Of a DNA stretch of 64,000 nt, positions 34,908 through 44,405 are shown one piece after another. The position numbers and the translations under genes are program-made. The stretch is taken from contig JAUSFB010000066.1 in NCBI GenBank assembly GCA_030651575.1, positions 1 through 64,000 of the forward strand. Direction: 5' to 3'. Position 1 is the first letter of the stretch. Each line of letters begins with the position of its first letter. Below the pieces are notes generated by a model. The model searched no databases and had not been told where the DNA came from. It was given only the letters and a program-made list of their open reading frames with translations. The DNA comes from Phaeospirillum sp. Lineage in GTDB: Bacteria; Pseudomonadota; Alphaproteobacteria; Rhodospirillales; Magnetospirillaceae.

Positions 34908-34964
34908 GGACAAGCCCGGCCAAGACGACGAAATGAACCGATTCGGAGTCTGGATTCGGAGTCC
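34908..34964. repeat. intergenic repeat R1, copy 2
   Basis: Direct copy of 34109-34164 with several substitutions, starting GGACAAGCCCGGCCAAGACG. The two copies are in the same orientation about 800 bases apart, so recombination could delete the hypothetical gene between them. Confidence 0.75.
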
Positions 34965-35328
34965 AGCCCCGCCCCCAATGGCAGGGCTTTGCATACAGCA
35001 TCTCGCTTTCCGGTGGATAGGGGCGGCCTTCAAGGGTACAATGCCCCTTGTGTCCGCTCATGTGACGGACGGGCGGGGTGAGAAGGTGTTGCGAGCACCA
35101 ACCCACCCCTAACCACCACCCTGTGATGGAGTCACAAGGTAATGGCTGACCGTGACTTTACCCCAAGCGTATCCTTTCCTCCAACACCGCAGCAATGCAG
35201 TGACGGAATGAGGGCGGCCGGGGGCTGACGGGCTGGCACCGGCGGCGGGTCGGGTTATTCGACTCGTGCGCTCTGGCCCGGCCCGCTTGTTGGCGCCGCC
35301 CGTTGGCCTCCGGCCGATCCGCTCGGCC

Positions 35329-35739
35329 ATGAGACTCATCATCACCGCCGCTTTGCTGCTGGCGGCTCCCGCCCATGCTGAGACCTTGGCGGGGCCGTAT
35401 GCGGCCGAGATTGTTCGCGTCATTGACGGCGACACCGTCGAGGCGCGGATTCGCGTCTGGCTGGGTCTCGACCAGACCATCCATATCCGTATCCGCGACA
35501 TCGACGCTCCCGAGATGAAGGGTGACTGCCCCGACGCGGCCCAGGCGTCGCGCGATGCCCTCGCCCGTCTGCTGGGCAGCGGTCCCATTACCATCACCAA
35601 TATCAAGCACGACAAATACGGCGGCCGGGTCGATGGCGCCCTCGCCCTGGCCGATGGACGGGATGTGGGCACCGAGATGCTGCGCCTCGGCCATGCCGTG
35701 CCCTGGCCCCGCCCCAAAGGAGTCTCGTCTTGCCCGTGA
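35329..35739 (+). CDS. secreted thermonuclease-family nuclease (SNase-like)
   Basis: A signal peptide (MRLIITAALLLAAPAHAETL) precedes a staphylococcal-nuclease fold with VIDGDTVEARIRVWLGLDQT, HIRIRDIDAPEMKG, and KYGGRVDGALALADGRDVG. The Asp/Arg residues of the SNase site are present. Such nucleases degrade DNA or RNA outside the cytoplasm. The product is 136 residues, a little short after the last strand. It ends overlapping the next start. Confidence 0.85.
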   Translation: MRLIITAALLLAAPAHAETLAGPYAAEIVRVIDGDTVEARIRVWLGLDQTIHIRIRDIDAPEMKGDCPDAAQASRDALARLLGSGPITITNIKHDKYGGRVDGALALADGRDVGTEMLRLGHAVPWPRPKGVSSCP

Positions 35740-36104
35740 TCGATCCGGTTGACGTTCACATTGGTGCCCGCGTGAAATTGCGGCGCAAGCTGATGGGCCT
35801 GTCCCAGACCCAACTGGGCGCCGCCATCGGCCTCACCTTTCAGCAGGTGCAGAAATACGAGCGCGGCACCAACCGCATCGCCGCCTCCACCCTCCACCAC
35901 CTCGCCCGCGCGCTGGATGTGCCGGTCAGCTTCTTCTTCGACGCCATGGAGGAGGAGATGAGGCTTCCCCCGGCTGCCCCCGAGAACGTGCTGATGCGCC
36001 GGGAATCCCTGGACCTGATGCGCCACTACTACCGCATCCCCGACGAATTGCGCCGACAGGTATACGAACTGGTGCGGGCGATGGGACGGGAGTGCGAGGA
36101 ATGA
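35730..36104 (+). CDS. XRE-family transcriptional regulator
   Basis: Residues 10-70 form a helix-turn-helix (VKLRRKLMGLSQTQLGAAIG, then FQQVQKYERGTNRIAASTLH), as in plasmid and phage repressors. The C-terminus is short and helical. The start is TTG at 35730 with AAAGGAG 6 nt upstream, overlapping the nuclease stop by 10 nt. A GTG at 35736 is an alternative. Paired with the nuclease, it may be a leftover of a prophage or a regulator of the nuclease. Confidence 0.85.
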   Translation: MPVIDPVDVHIGARVKLRRKLMGLSQTQLGAAIGLTFQQVQKYERGTNRIAASTLHHLARALDVPVSFFFDAMEEEMRLPPAAPENVLMRRESLDLMRHYYRIPDELRRQVYELVRAMGRECEE

Positions 36105-36274
36105 TCTTCGATCAAGCTTGTCCGCAAGAATCCTGAACAGCTTTCCGGCCAGCGCCACGGCGGCCGGGTCCATAGGGCGGCGTTCTGCGTAGGAATCCGT
36201 TTTACCACCAATGGGGGCGTGCGCGTTATGGCTGAGTAGGGTATGTTGTTCATCCTCACAGTCAGGCGGTGTCG

Positions 36275-39200
36275 ATGGTCGATGGTGGTCTGTCCCTGCT
36301 TACGCCCGCCCTGCGCCCGCTTGTTGCTGCGGTGGCGGCGGCCATGCCCCACATAAAGGTCATTCGGGCAGAAAAATCTGCAGCAGCGACCCCGTTTGCT
36401 TTACCAGCCGATTCCCTGGCACTGGATGCTCAGTTTGCCGATGCACTGACGCGACTGGGGGCCATTTCCGAGAATCGTTCCTGGTGGGAAGGCCTGCTGC
36501 GACGATTTGAACTGCAGTTCGTTCAGCCGGAATTATTCGAGAAGTCGGCGATCCGTGAATGGCTGTCAAGGGACGATGTTAAGGCGGGGCTGAGTGCGTT
36601 GGCTCGGGCGCGGTTGCGCGGGCTTCCCCCATCAGAAGAAACCTGGGCGGGCTTGCGAACGGCATACTCGGAAGCGACCTCGGATGCCTCCATCCTTGCC
36701 GATGGAGCCATCGAGATCGCGGTCGCGGTTTTGGTCGCGGGGCGGATGGCGGCCCTGAGCCCAGGCCAGCAGGTTCTGATGGATGGCATCCAGGGGAATA
36801 GTCAGCAGCTTGCGGAATTGTCGCACAAGATCGGTCACTTCGTCTGTCAGTCACCCAATCCCATCATTGATGGGGCGATCCGGCAAGAGCTGCGGAAGAT
36901 TTGTCGTCGTCGGACTGTACCTGGCATCGATGTCCGGCCGGAAATTCGCGCGTTGCTGGGGCGGATTGAAAGCGGTGAGCTGACATCGGCCTCCAGGCCG
37001 ATCGTCGGAGAGGCTCTTCTCTGGGCGGCCCGCCTCCATGCGGCGGACGCGGATTCAGGAGCTGCTGCTACCGAATACTTGGCGAAGGCTGAGGCGATCA
37101 TCCCCGGCTCCTCGGACGCAGCCATTGCCAAAGCGGGACTGCTGTTTCATACCGGAAAACCGGATGAAGCACTCCGTTCTTTACGCAGCCAAAACACCCC
37201 TGATGCCCGCAGCGCTATACTGACATTCCTCTTCCGCTCTAAAAGCGATAGGGACGCGCTTGAGTGGTTCGATGCGCACGGATCTGTGGAGAATGATTTC
37301 TTTTCCCCTGCAGGATGGAAAAACCTGGCGATTCTGCGTCATGACGCCCGGCAGTGGGATGCCGCAGTTGAAGCCCTGGAAAGACTTGCCGACATTGATA
37401 TGGCTGAGGATCCGGACATCCCCTATGTCCTGGGCACTTTCCATGCTGGATTTCTTCTTCCGGAACCCATTCGTCAGCATGTCCTGACCTTCACTTCGAT
37501 CGCGCCTGGGCTACAGTTAAACGAAGGAGAGCCGGCGGAGTTTCATCGTGCTGCGGCGATTATCCGCTTCCGACAGGCGCGCGATTTGCTAGTCGAAATT
37601 GATGCCCAAGATCGTGTCAGGGGGTGTAATTACTGGCTGCTGTGGCTCGGATTGAGCACCCCCGGTACGAGAGCAGAAACCGCCATGCGCCTGCGGCAAC
37701 AAATTGCCGAGGGACCGGACGGACTGCTCGTCGTGGACCTCGCCATCACCTATGGCATCGAGTTCGATCATGAAGCGGTAGAGCGGCATTTTCGGGTGCG
37801 CGAACTGGAAGGAGGGCTGACACCACAGGAACATGTGGCTCGTCTCGGCCTGCTTAGGTTCCGCGGCACGCCTCAACGCTTGCTTGAATACCTCGATAGC
37901 GCGGCGGACCAGCTGAAGGATTTTATTACTCCGACCCATTTGGCACTGATGCGCGTAGAGGCGTTGATCGCAGATCGCCGTCTAGATGCGGCGGAACGCA
38001 TTCTGGATGAAGACCCCGTCGTCAAGGACGATCCCGAGGTGTCAGGGGCACGGCTGGCCATTGCTGACCTGCGAGGGCAGGACGTTCTCGGTGATGCCAT
38101 TCGACTTTACGACCAAGGCCGAGGCCACGATGAACCGGGCAGCCGACTCAGCGACCTGAAGAACATCGTGACCGTTCTGCTGCGCGAGAAGCGTTGGAGC
38201 CAGATGTTACCCTATGCGCAAGAACTGTTCGGCCACGAACGAACGGCACGCAATTTGGGTTTGGTGACCGACTGCTCCTCCAGCGTTCACGGGCATCAGG
38301 CCACCCTGGACATCCTGGAAGCCCACCCAGATCTGGTCCATACCAATAGCGACATAGGTCGCCATTTAATGGAAAAGAAGGCGGATTGTTTGTTTCGCTT
38401 GGGCCGGTTCCGTGAGGCGCGCGACGTCAATGATCAACTCCTGACCGTGTCACCCGATGATCCCCAGTATATTCACCACGATTTGAACATCGCGTTGCGC
38501 AGCGGAGCATGGGAACATTTTGCGGCCGTTCTTGATCGCCAACTTGAGAAGCGCGAATCCCTCGATCTGACAGTGCTGATGCATCTCGCGCAGATGATCA
38601 GCAACATCGTGCCGGATCGGGCCATGGACTTGCTGAAGGTGGCCGCGAAACGAGAACCAGGAAACCCTCAGCTTCAACTTAATTGCTACATGCTGGCCAG
38701 CAGCATTGGTCGCGATCACGAGGCGGGGCTATGGCTGCAACGTGGCGTGGAGCTGTCGAAGGATGGCCAAGGACCGGTTCGCAGCGTATCTCTGCGCGAA
38801 CTTGTTGATATGGCCCCTGCCCATGCGCGGGAACGGGATGAGAAGCACCGCCGACTCTTCTCCGGCGAAATCGCCTTGCATATGGCATCCATGGACTTCC
38901 GTGTTCCGATGAGCCGGTTTTTCATCGTCATTCCACGGGCCAACGAACGCGAGCGGGACGCTCGCAAGCGGTTGCCGATAGCGATTCGAGCGGGAAATAG
39001 GCCGCCAATTGCCATGGGGGCAGTCGGGACGATTGCTCTCGATGTTTCCACGCTTTTGCTTCTGCATGAACTGGATCTGTTCGATGCCGTCGTGGCGGCA
39101 GTCGAGCACGTCAAGGTGTCCCCGCGCTTGATGGATTTTCTGGCACGGGAAATGCGCGAGCTCCCCTATCATCAGCCGTCTTTGGTCGACGAGGCTCGGA

Positions 39201-40579
39201 CGCTCCGCAGCCATGTGTCGGCGGAACGGATCGCCGTGCTGAAGACCGAAGCTGTTGATACCCGCCTTATTGCTGAATTCGGCGACGAAATGGCGCGCCT
39301 CGTCGCGGCTGCCAAAAGCCAAGGCGGCCGGGTCGTTGCCCCCGCCGAAATGCACAAGATCGGCTCCCTGATGGAGGAATTCGCCGACTGGGGTGATGCC
39401 GCCCCCTTGGTATTGTCGACCCTTCAGTTGGCTGAGGGAATTCGCCACCTGGGCTATATTGACCAGGGGAGCTGCGACACCGCTTGCCAATTTCTGATGA
39501 TCCAGGACAGGGGCATCCCTCCCGGCCCGCAAATGCGCTCCGAGCAGCCGCTGTTCATCGACAATCTGGCGCTGAAACACCTCACCGGGGCTGGCTTGCT
39601 GGACAAATTGGCCCAATGCGGCATTCCGCTTTTCATCGACCGTTCCACAGATCAGGAGGCCCGGGATCTGATTGCTGCCGACGAGGAGGGCCGGAGTGCA
39701 GTCGAGGTATTACAGGCTTTGCGCCGTCGGATAGCCGAATGCTATCGCCAGGGCACTCTTTCCTTCCTTCCGGAAGCTGCCGTGGTGGAGGATGATACGG
39801 GACCCGAGAAAGACGATCGGATGCTTTTGCTCTACGATCTGTTCAACGATGTGGAAACGGTTGATGCCATCGCACTGGATGACAGGTGGCTGGGCCGACA
39901 TTCGAATGCCGCAGATAAGGCCGGTCGGACAGTCCCGCTCTTCGGCATTACCGACCTGCTCGGCCTATGCGGTATCTCGGATGAACAAAGGCTAGAAGCC
40001 ACTCGGCGCCTCTGGCGTCGCGGTTTCGCGTTTTTGCCGCTTCACGAAAACAACCTTCTGACCGATCTCACGAATTGCTATTGGGATGACGGGGCAGCGA
40101 TGCTGCGTGAATGCGCTGAACTGCGTGCCGTAAGAGAAACTCTCTGTCGCATTCGGTCACTCAAGATGCTGCGGATTGGCGATGATCACGCATGGCTGGA
40201 CCATTTGGCTCAGACCGCGGTCATGACAATCGTCAATATTTGGAGCGATGAAGCCATCGTGGAACCAAGAGCACGAGCGCTTTCCGACTGGCTGATCGAT
40301 AACGTAACGCCGTGGCCCGTTGGTTGGCAGGACAGTCTTGCCGAGGGGCATTGGATCGACGTGGATCTTGGCATGGCCCAGCGACTTTTCCAGCTATTGC
40401 TTCTGCGCCCGCCTGACGCCTCTGAAATGCGGCAGGCAGCATATGGAAAATGGGCCGACGAGCGTCTGGTTCAGCCTTTCCGCGCCACCAGTCCCGGTGT
40501 CATCGATCTGGTCGCGCAATCTTTGGCGCAACAGTTCGCAGGGATGATCTCGGAGATACCCGATGAATCTGAAGGCTAG
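36275..40579 (+). CDS. giant TPR protein with C-terminal PIN-like nuclease domains (conflict-system effector candidate)
   Basis: The protein has about 1434 residues. Residues about 230-850 are helical pair repeats of TPR type (DSGAAATEYLAKAEAIIPGS, FRLGRFREARDVNDQLLTVS). Beyond about 920 come PIN-like patterns: GTIALDVSTLLLLHELDLFD, then PLFIDNLALKHLTGAGLLDK, and IALDDRWLGRHSNAADKAGR followed by FGITDLLGLCGI. This agrees with TPR-GreAB-C-PIN proteins named in NTP-dependent conflict systems; I did not clearly see the GreAB-C part. PIN domains cut RNA, so it is the likely toxic effector. The start is GTG 36269 or ATG 36275. The gene overlaps the next by 17 nt, so the two are expressed together. 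Confidence 0.65.
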   Translation: MVDGGLSLLTPALRPLVAAVAAAMPHIKVIRAEKSAAATPFALPADSLALDAQFADALTRLGAISENRSWWEGLLRRFELQFVQPELFEKSAIREWLSRDDVKAGLSALARARLRGLPPSEETWAGLRTAYSEATSDASILADGAIEIAVAVLVAGRMAALSPGQQVLMDGIQGNSQQLAELSHKIGHFVCQSPNPIIDGAIRQELRKICRRRTVPGIDVRPEIRALLGRIESGELTSASRPIVGEALLWAARLHAADADSGAAATEYLAKAEAIIPGSSDAAIAKAGLLFHTGKPDEALRSLRSQNTPDARSAILTFLFRSKSDRDALEWFDAHGSVENDFFSPAGWKNLAILRHDARQWDAAVEALERLADIDMAEDPDIPYVLGTFHAGFLLPEPIRQHVLTFTSIAPGLQLNEGEPAEFHRAAAIIRFRQARDLLVEIDAQDRVRGCNYWLLWLGLSTPGTRAETAMRLRQQIAEGPDGLLVVDLAITYGIEFDHEAVERHFRVRELEGGLTPQEHVARLGLLRFRGTPQRLLEYLDSAADQLKDFITPTHLALMRVEALIADRRLDAAERILDEDPVVKDDPEVSGARLAIADLRGQDVLGDAIRLYDQGRGHDEPGSRLSDLKNIVTVLLREKRWSQMLPYAQELFGHERTARNLGLVTDCSSSVHGHQATLDILEAHPDLVHTNSDIGRHLMEKKADCLFRLGRFREARDVNDQLLTVSPDDPQYIHHDLNIALRSGAWEHFAAVLDRQLEKRESLDLTVLMHLAQMISNIVPDRAMDLLKVAAKREPGNPQLQLNCYMLASSIGRDHEAGLWLQRGVELSKDGQGPVRSVSLRELVDMAPAHARERDEKHRRLFSGEIALHMASMDFRVPMSRFFIVIPRANERERDARKRLPIAIRAGNRPPIAMGAVGTIALDVSTLLLLHELDLFDAVVAAVEHVKVSPRLMDFLAREMRELPYHQPSLVDEARTLRSHVSAERIAVLKTEAVDTRLIAEFGDEMARLVAAAKSQGGRVVAPAEMHKIGSLMEEFADWGDAAPLVLSTLQLAEGIRHLGYIDQGSCDTACQFLMIQDRGIPPGPQMRSEQPLFIDNLALKHLTGAGLLDKLAQCGIPLFIDRSTDQEARDLIAADEEGRSAVEVLQALRRRIAECYRQGTLSFLPEAAVVEDDTGPEKDDRMLLLYDLFNDVETVDAIALDDRWLGRHSNAADKAGRTVPLFGITDLLGLCGISDEQRLEATRRLWRRGFAFLPLHENNLLTDLTNCYWDDGAAMLRECAELRAVRETLCRIRSLKMLRIGDDHAWLDHLAQTAVMTIVNIWSDEAIVEPRARALSDWLIDNVTPWPVGWQDSLAEGHWIDVDLGMAQRLFQLLLLRPPDASEMRQAAYGKWADERLVQPFRATSPGVIDLVAQSLAQQFAGMISEIPDESEG

Positions 40580-42467
40580 CGTCGCCCTATACCTGCTGCG
40601 GGGACGACCGGAAATCATCGCCGACCGGATCGCCCAGAATGCCGAATTCAGAAGCACCACTGGTCTGGATCTTCGGGCCAGCCCGTATGAGGGGTGGAGA
40701 AGTTTACCACGAAGCATCCTGCTGGATGCGGTGCAGCAAGTTGCAGAGGGCAAGAACACGACGGTAACAGATTTGTCCGGCGTGCCCGTCCATATCGCCT
40801 TTGACGGTGAATGGGTTTCGGCTCGAAGGAAGCGGCCAGACGGAACCGAAGAAATCATCGCCCCACCGGATCTTCAGCTTTTTGCCCCTGATCCGGCGAG
40901 AAGGCTCCAGGCGCTCTCTTCCTTGATAGCTGAATATGGTGCTACGGGTCCCAAAGCAACGCGCTGGCGCCCGTTGCTGGAAGAACGCCCCGCCACACAG
41001 GATGAAGTCGAAGGCCTTTACACCGAGATACGGGAATCATCCAGCCAGTGGCATAGCTGGATCAGGGAAAAGATCGACGCACGGGAAATACGGGCACGTG
41101 ATCTGGTGCCGGACGATAGTGGCTATTTCCTTCGATTATGCGGCCCACTCCCACTTGATCAATCCCCGGATGAATGGATGAATGGGCCGCTCCGCGATCA
41201 TCGGCGCGCATTGCTGGACGCCGATCTGGTTAGCGGTCTGGCCGCGATTCTGCCGGGCGCTTTACGCCACGACCTCGGTCCTGCCGCTCTGCTGTCTGAT
41301 ATGGACAACGCTCGGATATGGTCAGCTGTTCAAGATCTTCCGGTGCAGGACGATCCATTCTCACTATTGGGACTCTTGGAAATCGCCCTGGAACGTCGCG
41401 AGGGCCACGCCGATTTTAGTGCCTTGGCGGGCGAACTGGTGGAAAGGCTGTTGGCAGAGCCTTTTTGCCGCCCAGATGGGGTAAATATCTCCATCATCTA
41501 CCCCGCGTTGGTCGGTTTGTCTTTGCAGGGTATCCGACGAACGGAGGGGTTAGGCACCTCGCCCCCGTGCTGGCAGAGGCTTTGTGCCTTTACCCATGCC
41601 GGGCACCTGCTTTCCATTATCAGCGATCTGAAGTTCAAGCCGCAGGAGCTGGCTGACTGGTTGTCGCGTCAACGGGAAATCATTGATGTCCTGGGCGAGA
41701 TACTGAACTGCCGATCTGACCCCATGTGGACCGCTGACGACTTGAACGCGTTAAAAATCAGGGCCGAGGTCATTGGGCGGTTACATCTGCTGAAGGTTCG
41801 GGAAGAGGAGGCTGGACGTTCTTTTCCGCATAAGGAAACCCTGGAAGCTGCGAGCGAAGACATAATCGCCAGAGGACAATTCCCTTACCTGCCTGGACCG
41901 CTGGAGGGCCATCAGCGGCCAACTGCGCACGGTAAGGATCGTATCCTGCCTGAGGAAGCGGCCGCAAAACTGGTCGCCGGATTCCGGAACGACCCGCGAT
42001 CCACATGCGGATTGCTGATGGCCTACGCGGAATTCATCCCGCTGGATGAGGATATTATTGCCCTGGCTGTCCAGTCGGCCTCCACCATGCCGCTGGCAGC
42101 CGAGAGCGCCTCCGCAGCTCTCACGCCCCTGATGTTCCTGGCTTTGACAGCAAGTAGGCAGGCTTCCGCGTCCCTGGCGAATGCCGCTGCGGATCGATCT
42201 ATCCGTGAGGCGCAAAGCCTATCAACAGAAACGGAGGGGAGAGACCGTTCCGACCTCCTGTTTCGGTCGTTGCTGACCGCCTCAACTGTCCAACCAATCT
42301 GGAAGGATTGGCTGGCGGATCGCCTCGCTTCCTATGCGGCGACGATGCCGATGGGTGCTTGGCACGGCGATATGGTCCAAACGCTCGCGGCGATGAAGTG
42401 CTTGGTTCCAGCGAAGGATTGGGTGTTTGGTCGGGCTGAGGCAATGGCAAGGCTGGCAATCCGGTAA
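40563..42467 (+). CDS. 634-residue protein of unknown function, partner of the TPR-PIN protein
   Basis: The protein starts MNLKASVALYLLRGRPEIIA, inside the preceding gene. It is mainly helical, with several DLxxGLxxILP-like pieces (LVSGLAAILPGALRHDLGPA) and no membrane segment, signal peptide or nucleotide-binding motif. I do not recognise it. The 17-nt overlap shows it is coupled to the TPR-PIN gene, so an immunity, adaptor or regulatory role for that protein is a fair guess. Confidence 0.6.
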   Translation: MNLKASVALYLLRGRPEIIADRIAQNAEFRSTTGLDLRASPYEGWRSLPRSILLDAVQQVAEGKNTTVTDLSGVPVHIAFDGEWVSARRKRPDGTEEIIAPPDLQLFAPDPARRLQALSSLIAEYGATGPKATRWRPLLEERPATQDEVEGLYTEIRESSSQWHSWIREKIDAREIRARDLVPDDSGYFLRLCGPLPLDQSPDEWMNGPLRDHRRALLDADLVSGLAAILPGALRHDLGPAALLSDMDNARIWSAVQDLPVQDDPFSLLGLLEIALERREGHADFSALAGELVERLLAEPFCRPDGVNISIIYPALVGLSLQGIRRTEGLGTSPPCWQRLCAFTHAGHLLSIISDLKFKPQELADWLSRQREIIDVLGEILNCRSDPMWTADDLNALKIRAEVIGRLHLLKVREEEAGRSFPHKETLEAASEDIIARGQFPYLPGPLEGHQRPTAHGKDRILPEEAAAKLVAGFRNDPRSTCGLLMAYAEFIPLDEDIIALAVQSASTMPLAAESASAALTPLMFLALTASRQASASLANAAADRSIREAQSLSTETEGRDRSDLLFRSLLTASTVQPIWKDWLADRLASYAATMPMGAWHGDMVQTLAAMKCLVPAKDWVFGRAEAMARLAIR

Positions 42468-43108
42468 CAACAGAGAAATGGGTCACTCTTGACCGCAAGC
42501 ACGTTCGCACAGAGGGCTGCCGCCACCCAGGGAGGATCGAGGAACTGCCGTGACGGCGATGTTGGAGTGGTTGGAAACGAGGCAATCATCGACACCGGTG
42601 GCGACAAAGGGGGGCCGAAGCGGCGCGGTGTCTGGGGATCACATAGGACAAGCTGAACTGGCGAAGCGACTGTTCCGCGTATCGTAATTCGGTGCCGATG
42701 GTCTGCCGATCGCCGATAACTGCGGATCATCGGGAGACAATTCAAACGTTGGAGTCCCTTATTTCCAGGGGGGGATTACCCAGCGACTTCTTCAAGATCG
42801 CCCTTGACGCCGCCCACGATCAACGTTTGCCGGGCAGCTTAAATCTTTCGCTGGCAGTCAGCGCCCAGCGCTTGCCCCATTCACTGCGGGGATTACCCAT
42901 GGGCTATCCAAAGTCGCCGATAATCGCGTCTGAAGAATGTTCTGGGGAGCCCGCCTTTGGTTCTCGCCCCACCGCCTCCAATACCGCGTCAGCGGCTCCG
43001 TTCAATCATTTATGGCATTCTGCTCCGTTGCATGCTTTCCACCCTATCGCAACAATGATATTGTCCTCACAACCCGTGGGGCGTGGCCATGCAGCGGCAG
43101 ACACAGTG
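42468..43108. other. 641-base gap inside the conflict island
   Basis: There is an open frame on the plus strand from 42692 through this gap into the membrane protein, but the first 120 codons have no family look and no ribosome site. It may hold a promoter for the chaperone-GTPase half, or the remains of a short gene. GC is slightly lower than in neighbours. Confidence 0.35.
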
Positions 43109-43690
43109 ATGATGTTGCCATCAGAGTTCATTCAAATATTGAGGTCAACTGCCAGGGGTATTGAGGCAACGCTCCACCGTGCGATCAACCTTATCATTGT
43201 TGTGATGTCGATCCTCTTTGCCGTGGGACTTGGATTGGCAGCCGAACATATGGATAACCCCCAATTCACAATTGGCCATTTGGCTATCAGCGATGCGAGC
43301 AGCGAATTATCTGGTGGGCCGACGGGAGGGATCAAGAAAATCGTCGTTTCATTTCTGCCAGAAGTGTCTCTGGCGCTATCTGTAATACCATGCTGCGCAA
43401 TAGGGGCGATGCTTAGGCAGCATATAGATTTTGGTAGATTTAGAGCAAAAGATATTTCAGTTGGACTGATTGCTGGATTTATCATTTGGATTGGACTTAA
43501 GTCTATGAGTCAAAGTGCGCTTGCAGTTGCAGGCAGCAAGACGTTCACATGGATGACCCTCTCCTCAATTACAGGCATATTTGTTGATACAGCCTATAGA
43601 ACTCTTAAGAAGCTTATACAGGGGCTGTCTAACAGAGTGGCGCCGCCAGCCTCCGCCGACACGGGGGAAGCCGACGTCCCGCCGAGCTGA
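43109..43690 (+). CDS. membrane protein with three predicted spans
   Basis: Three hydrophobic stretches stand out: AINLIIVVMSILFAVGLGLA, IVVSFLPEVSLALSVIPCCA and VGLIAGFIIWIGLKSMSQSA. The N-terminus has a charged helix (LPSEFIQILRSTARGIEATL) and the C-terminus is Pro-rich (RVAPPASADTGEADVPPS). The start could be ATG 43109, 43112 or 43055; none has a strong ribosome site. It lies 51 nt before the GrpE gene in the same direction, so it is probably the membrane anchor or sensor of the system. Family unknown. Confidence 0.55.
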   Translation: MMLPSEFIQILRSTARGIEATLHRAINLIIVVMSILFAVGLGLAAEHMDNPQFTIGHLAISDASSELSGGPTGGIKKIVVSFLPEVSLALSVIPCCAIGAMLRQHIDFGRFRAKDISVGLIAGFIIWIGLKSMSQSALAVAGSKTFTWMTLSSITGIFVDTAYRTLKKLIQGLSNRVAPPASADTGEADVPPS

Positions 43691-43741
43691 TGCGAGGGGA
43701 CGATCCATGGCTTTTAGCGTTCCATTTGGGAGGGGGGTGGT

Positions 43742-44380
43742 GTGGCAATAGAAAATTCAGGCATTGAGGACGAAGAGGGGCGGCCGGCCTCACTTGAGCC
43801 CGACTTGAGTGCCTCACTATCGCCGGAAGGGTATCTGGATAATTCTGCTAGCCAAGCCGTGGACACCGCCGCGATCCTCGCCGGCATTGATGCTGCGACA
43901 GCTTCCCTTTTAGCCGTATTCAATGAAAAATTGTTGCATGACGCGGGGAAAGACAGGCAAATCGAAGTTCTTCATGCTGAACTTCAGCAGTACAAGAGCG
44001 ATGCCATCGGCAAGCTGATGCGCCCGCTATATTTGCGAGTCACCCGCATGCACAACGACCTCGCCCGCATCATCGATTCCGTTGTACTCACCCCTGAACC
44101 GCTGAGCACGGAAAAGGCCGCTGCCATTCTATCCAGTTTTCAGGGAGACATCGAAGATGCCCTGGCCGATCACGGTGTTACGCCTTATCGGGAGCCTAGT
44201 TCGATGTTCGACCCTCGCCGCCAGACCGCCATCGAAACCGTCAGCACTGATGATCCCGACCTCAAGGGCGCCATCGCGGAGCGCGTGAGGCCCGGCTTCG
44301 AACAAGGCGACGTCATTCTCGAAAAAGAACGGGTCAAAGTATTCAAATACGTCGCCGCCCCAAGCTCCCAAGCCGAGTAG
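43742..44380 (+). CDS. GrpE-like nucleotide exchange factor
   Basis: A GTG start follows a G-rich Shine-Dalgarno (GGAGGGGGGT). The middle is a coiled coil (KDRQIEVLHAELQQYKSDAI) and the end keeps GrpE beta-domain features: MFDPRRQTAIETVSTDDPDL, then ERVRPGFEQGDVILEKERVK and VFKY. The length is 212 residues. It is expected to strip ADP from the Hsp70 encoded 25 nt downstream. It differs from housekeeping GrpE by a longer acidic N-terminus and the missing LRPA motif, so it is system-specific. Confidence 0.75.
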   Translation: MAIENSGIEDEEGRPASLEPDLSASLSPEGYLDNSASQAVDTAAILAGIDAATASLLAVFNEKLLHDAGKDRQIEVLHAELQQYKSDAIGKLMRPLYLRVTRMHNDLARIIDSVVLTPEPLSTEKAAAILSSFQGDIEDALADHGVTPYREPSSMFDPRRQTAIETVSTDDPDLKGAIAERVRPGFEQGDVILEKERVKVFKYVAAPSSQAE

Positions 44381-44405
44381 CGAGGCTCACTTTCACTTCC
44401 ACTCA

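Larger units (their letters stand above)
34580..35328. other. 749-base intergenic region with second copies of repeats
   Basis: It holds repeat R2 copy 2 (34844-34902) and R1 copy 2 (34908-34964), short tandem GGGTCAGAGAAAC-like words at 34808-34842, and an AT-rich promoter-like stretch near 34590-34660. I see no gene with a ribosome site and domain. Confidence 0.45.

Noticed and set aside
35109-36173. 354-codon minus-strand frame over the nuclease and XRE genes
   Set aside because: Shadow of two recognisable plus-strand genes; only its first 20 codons lie in non-coding DNA.
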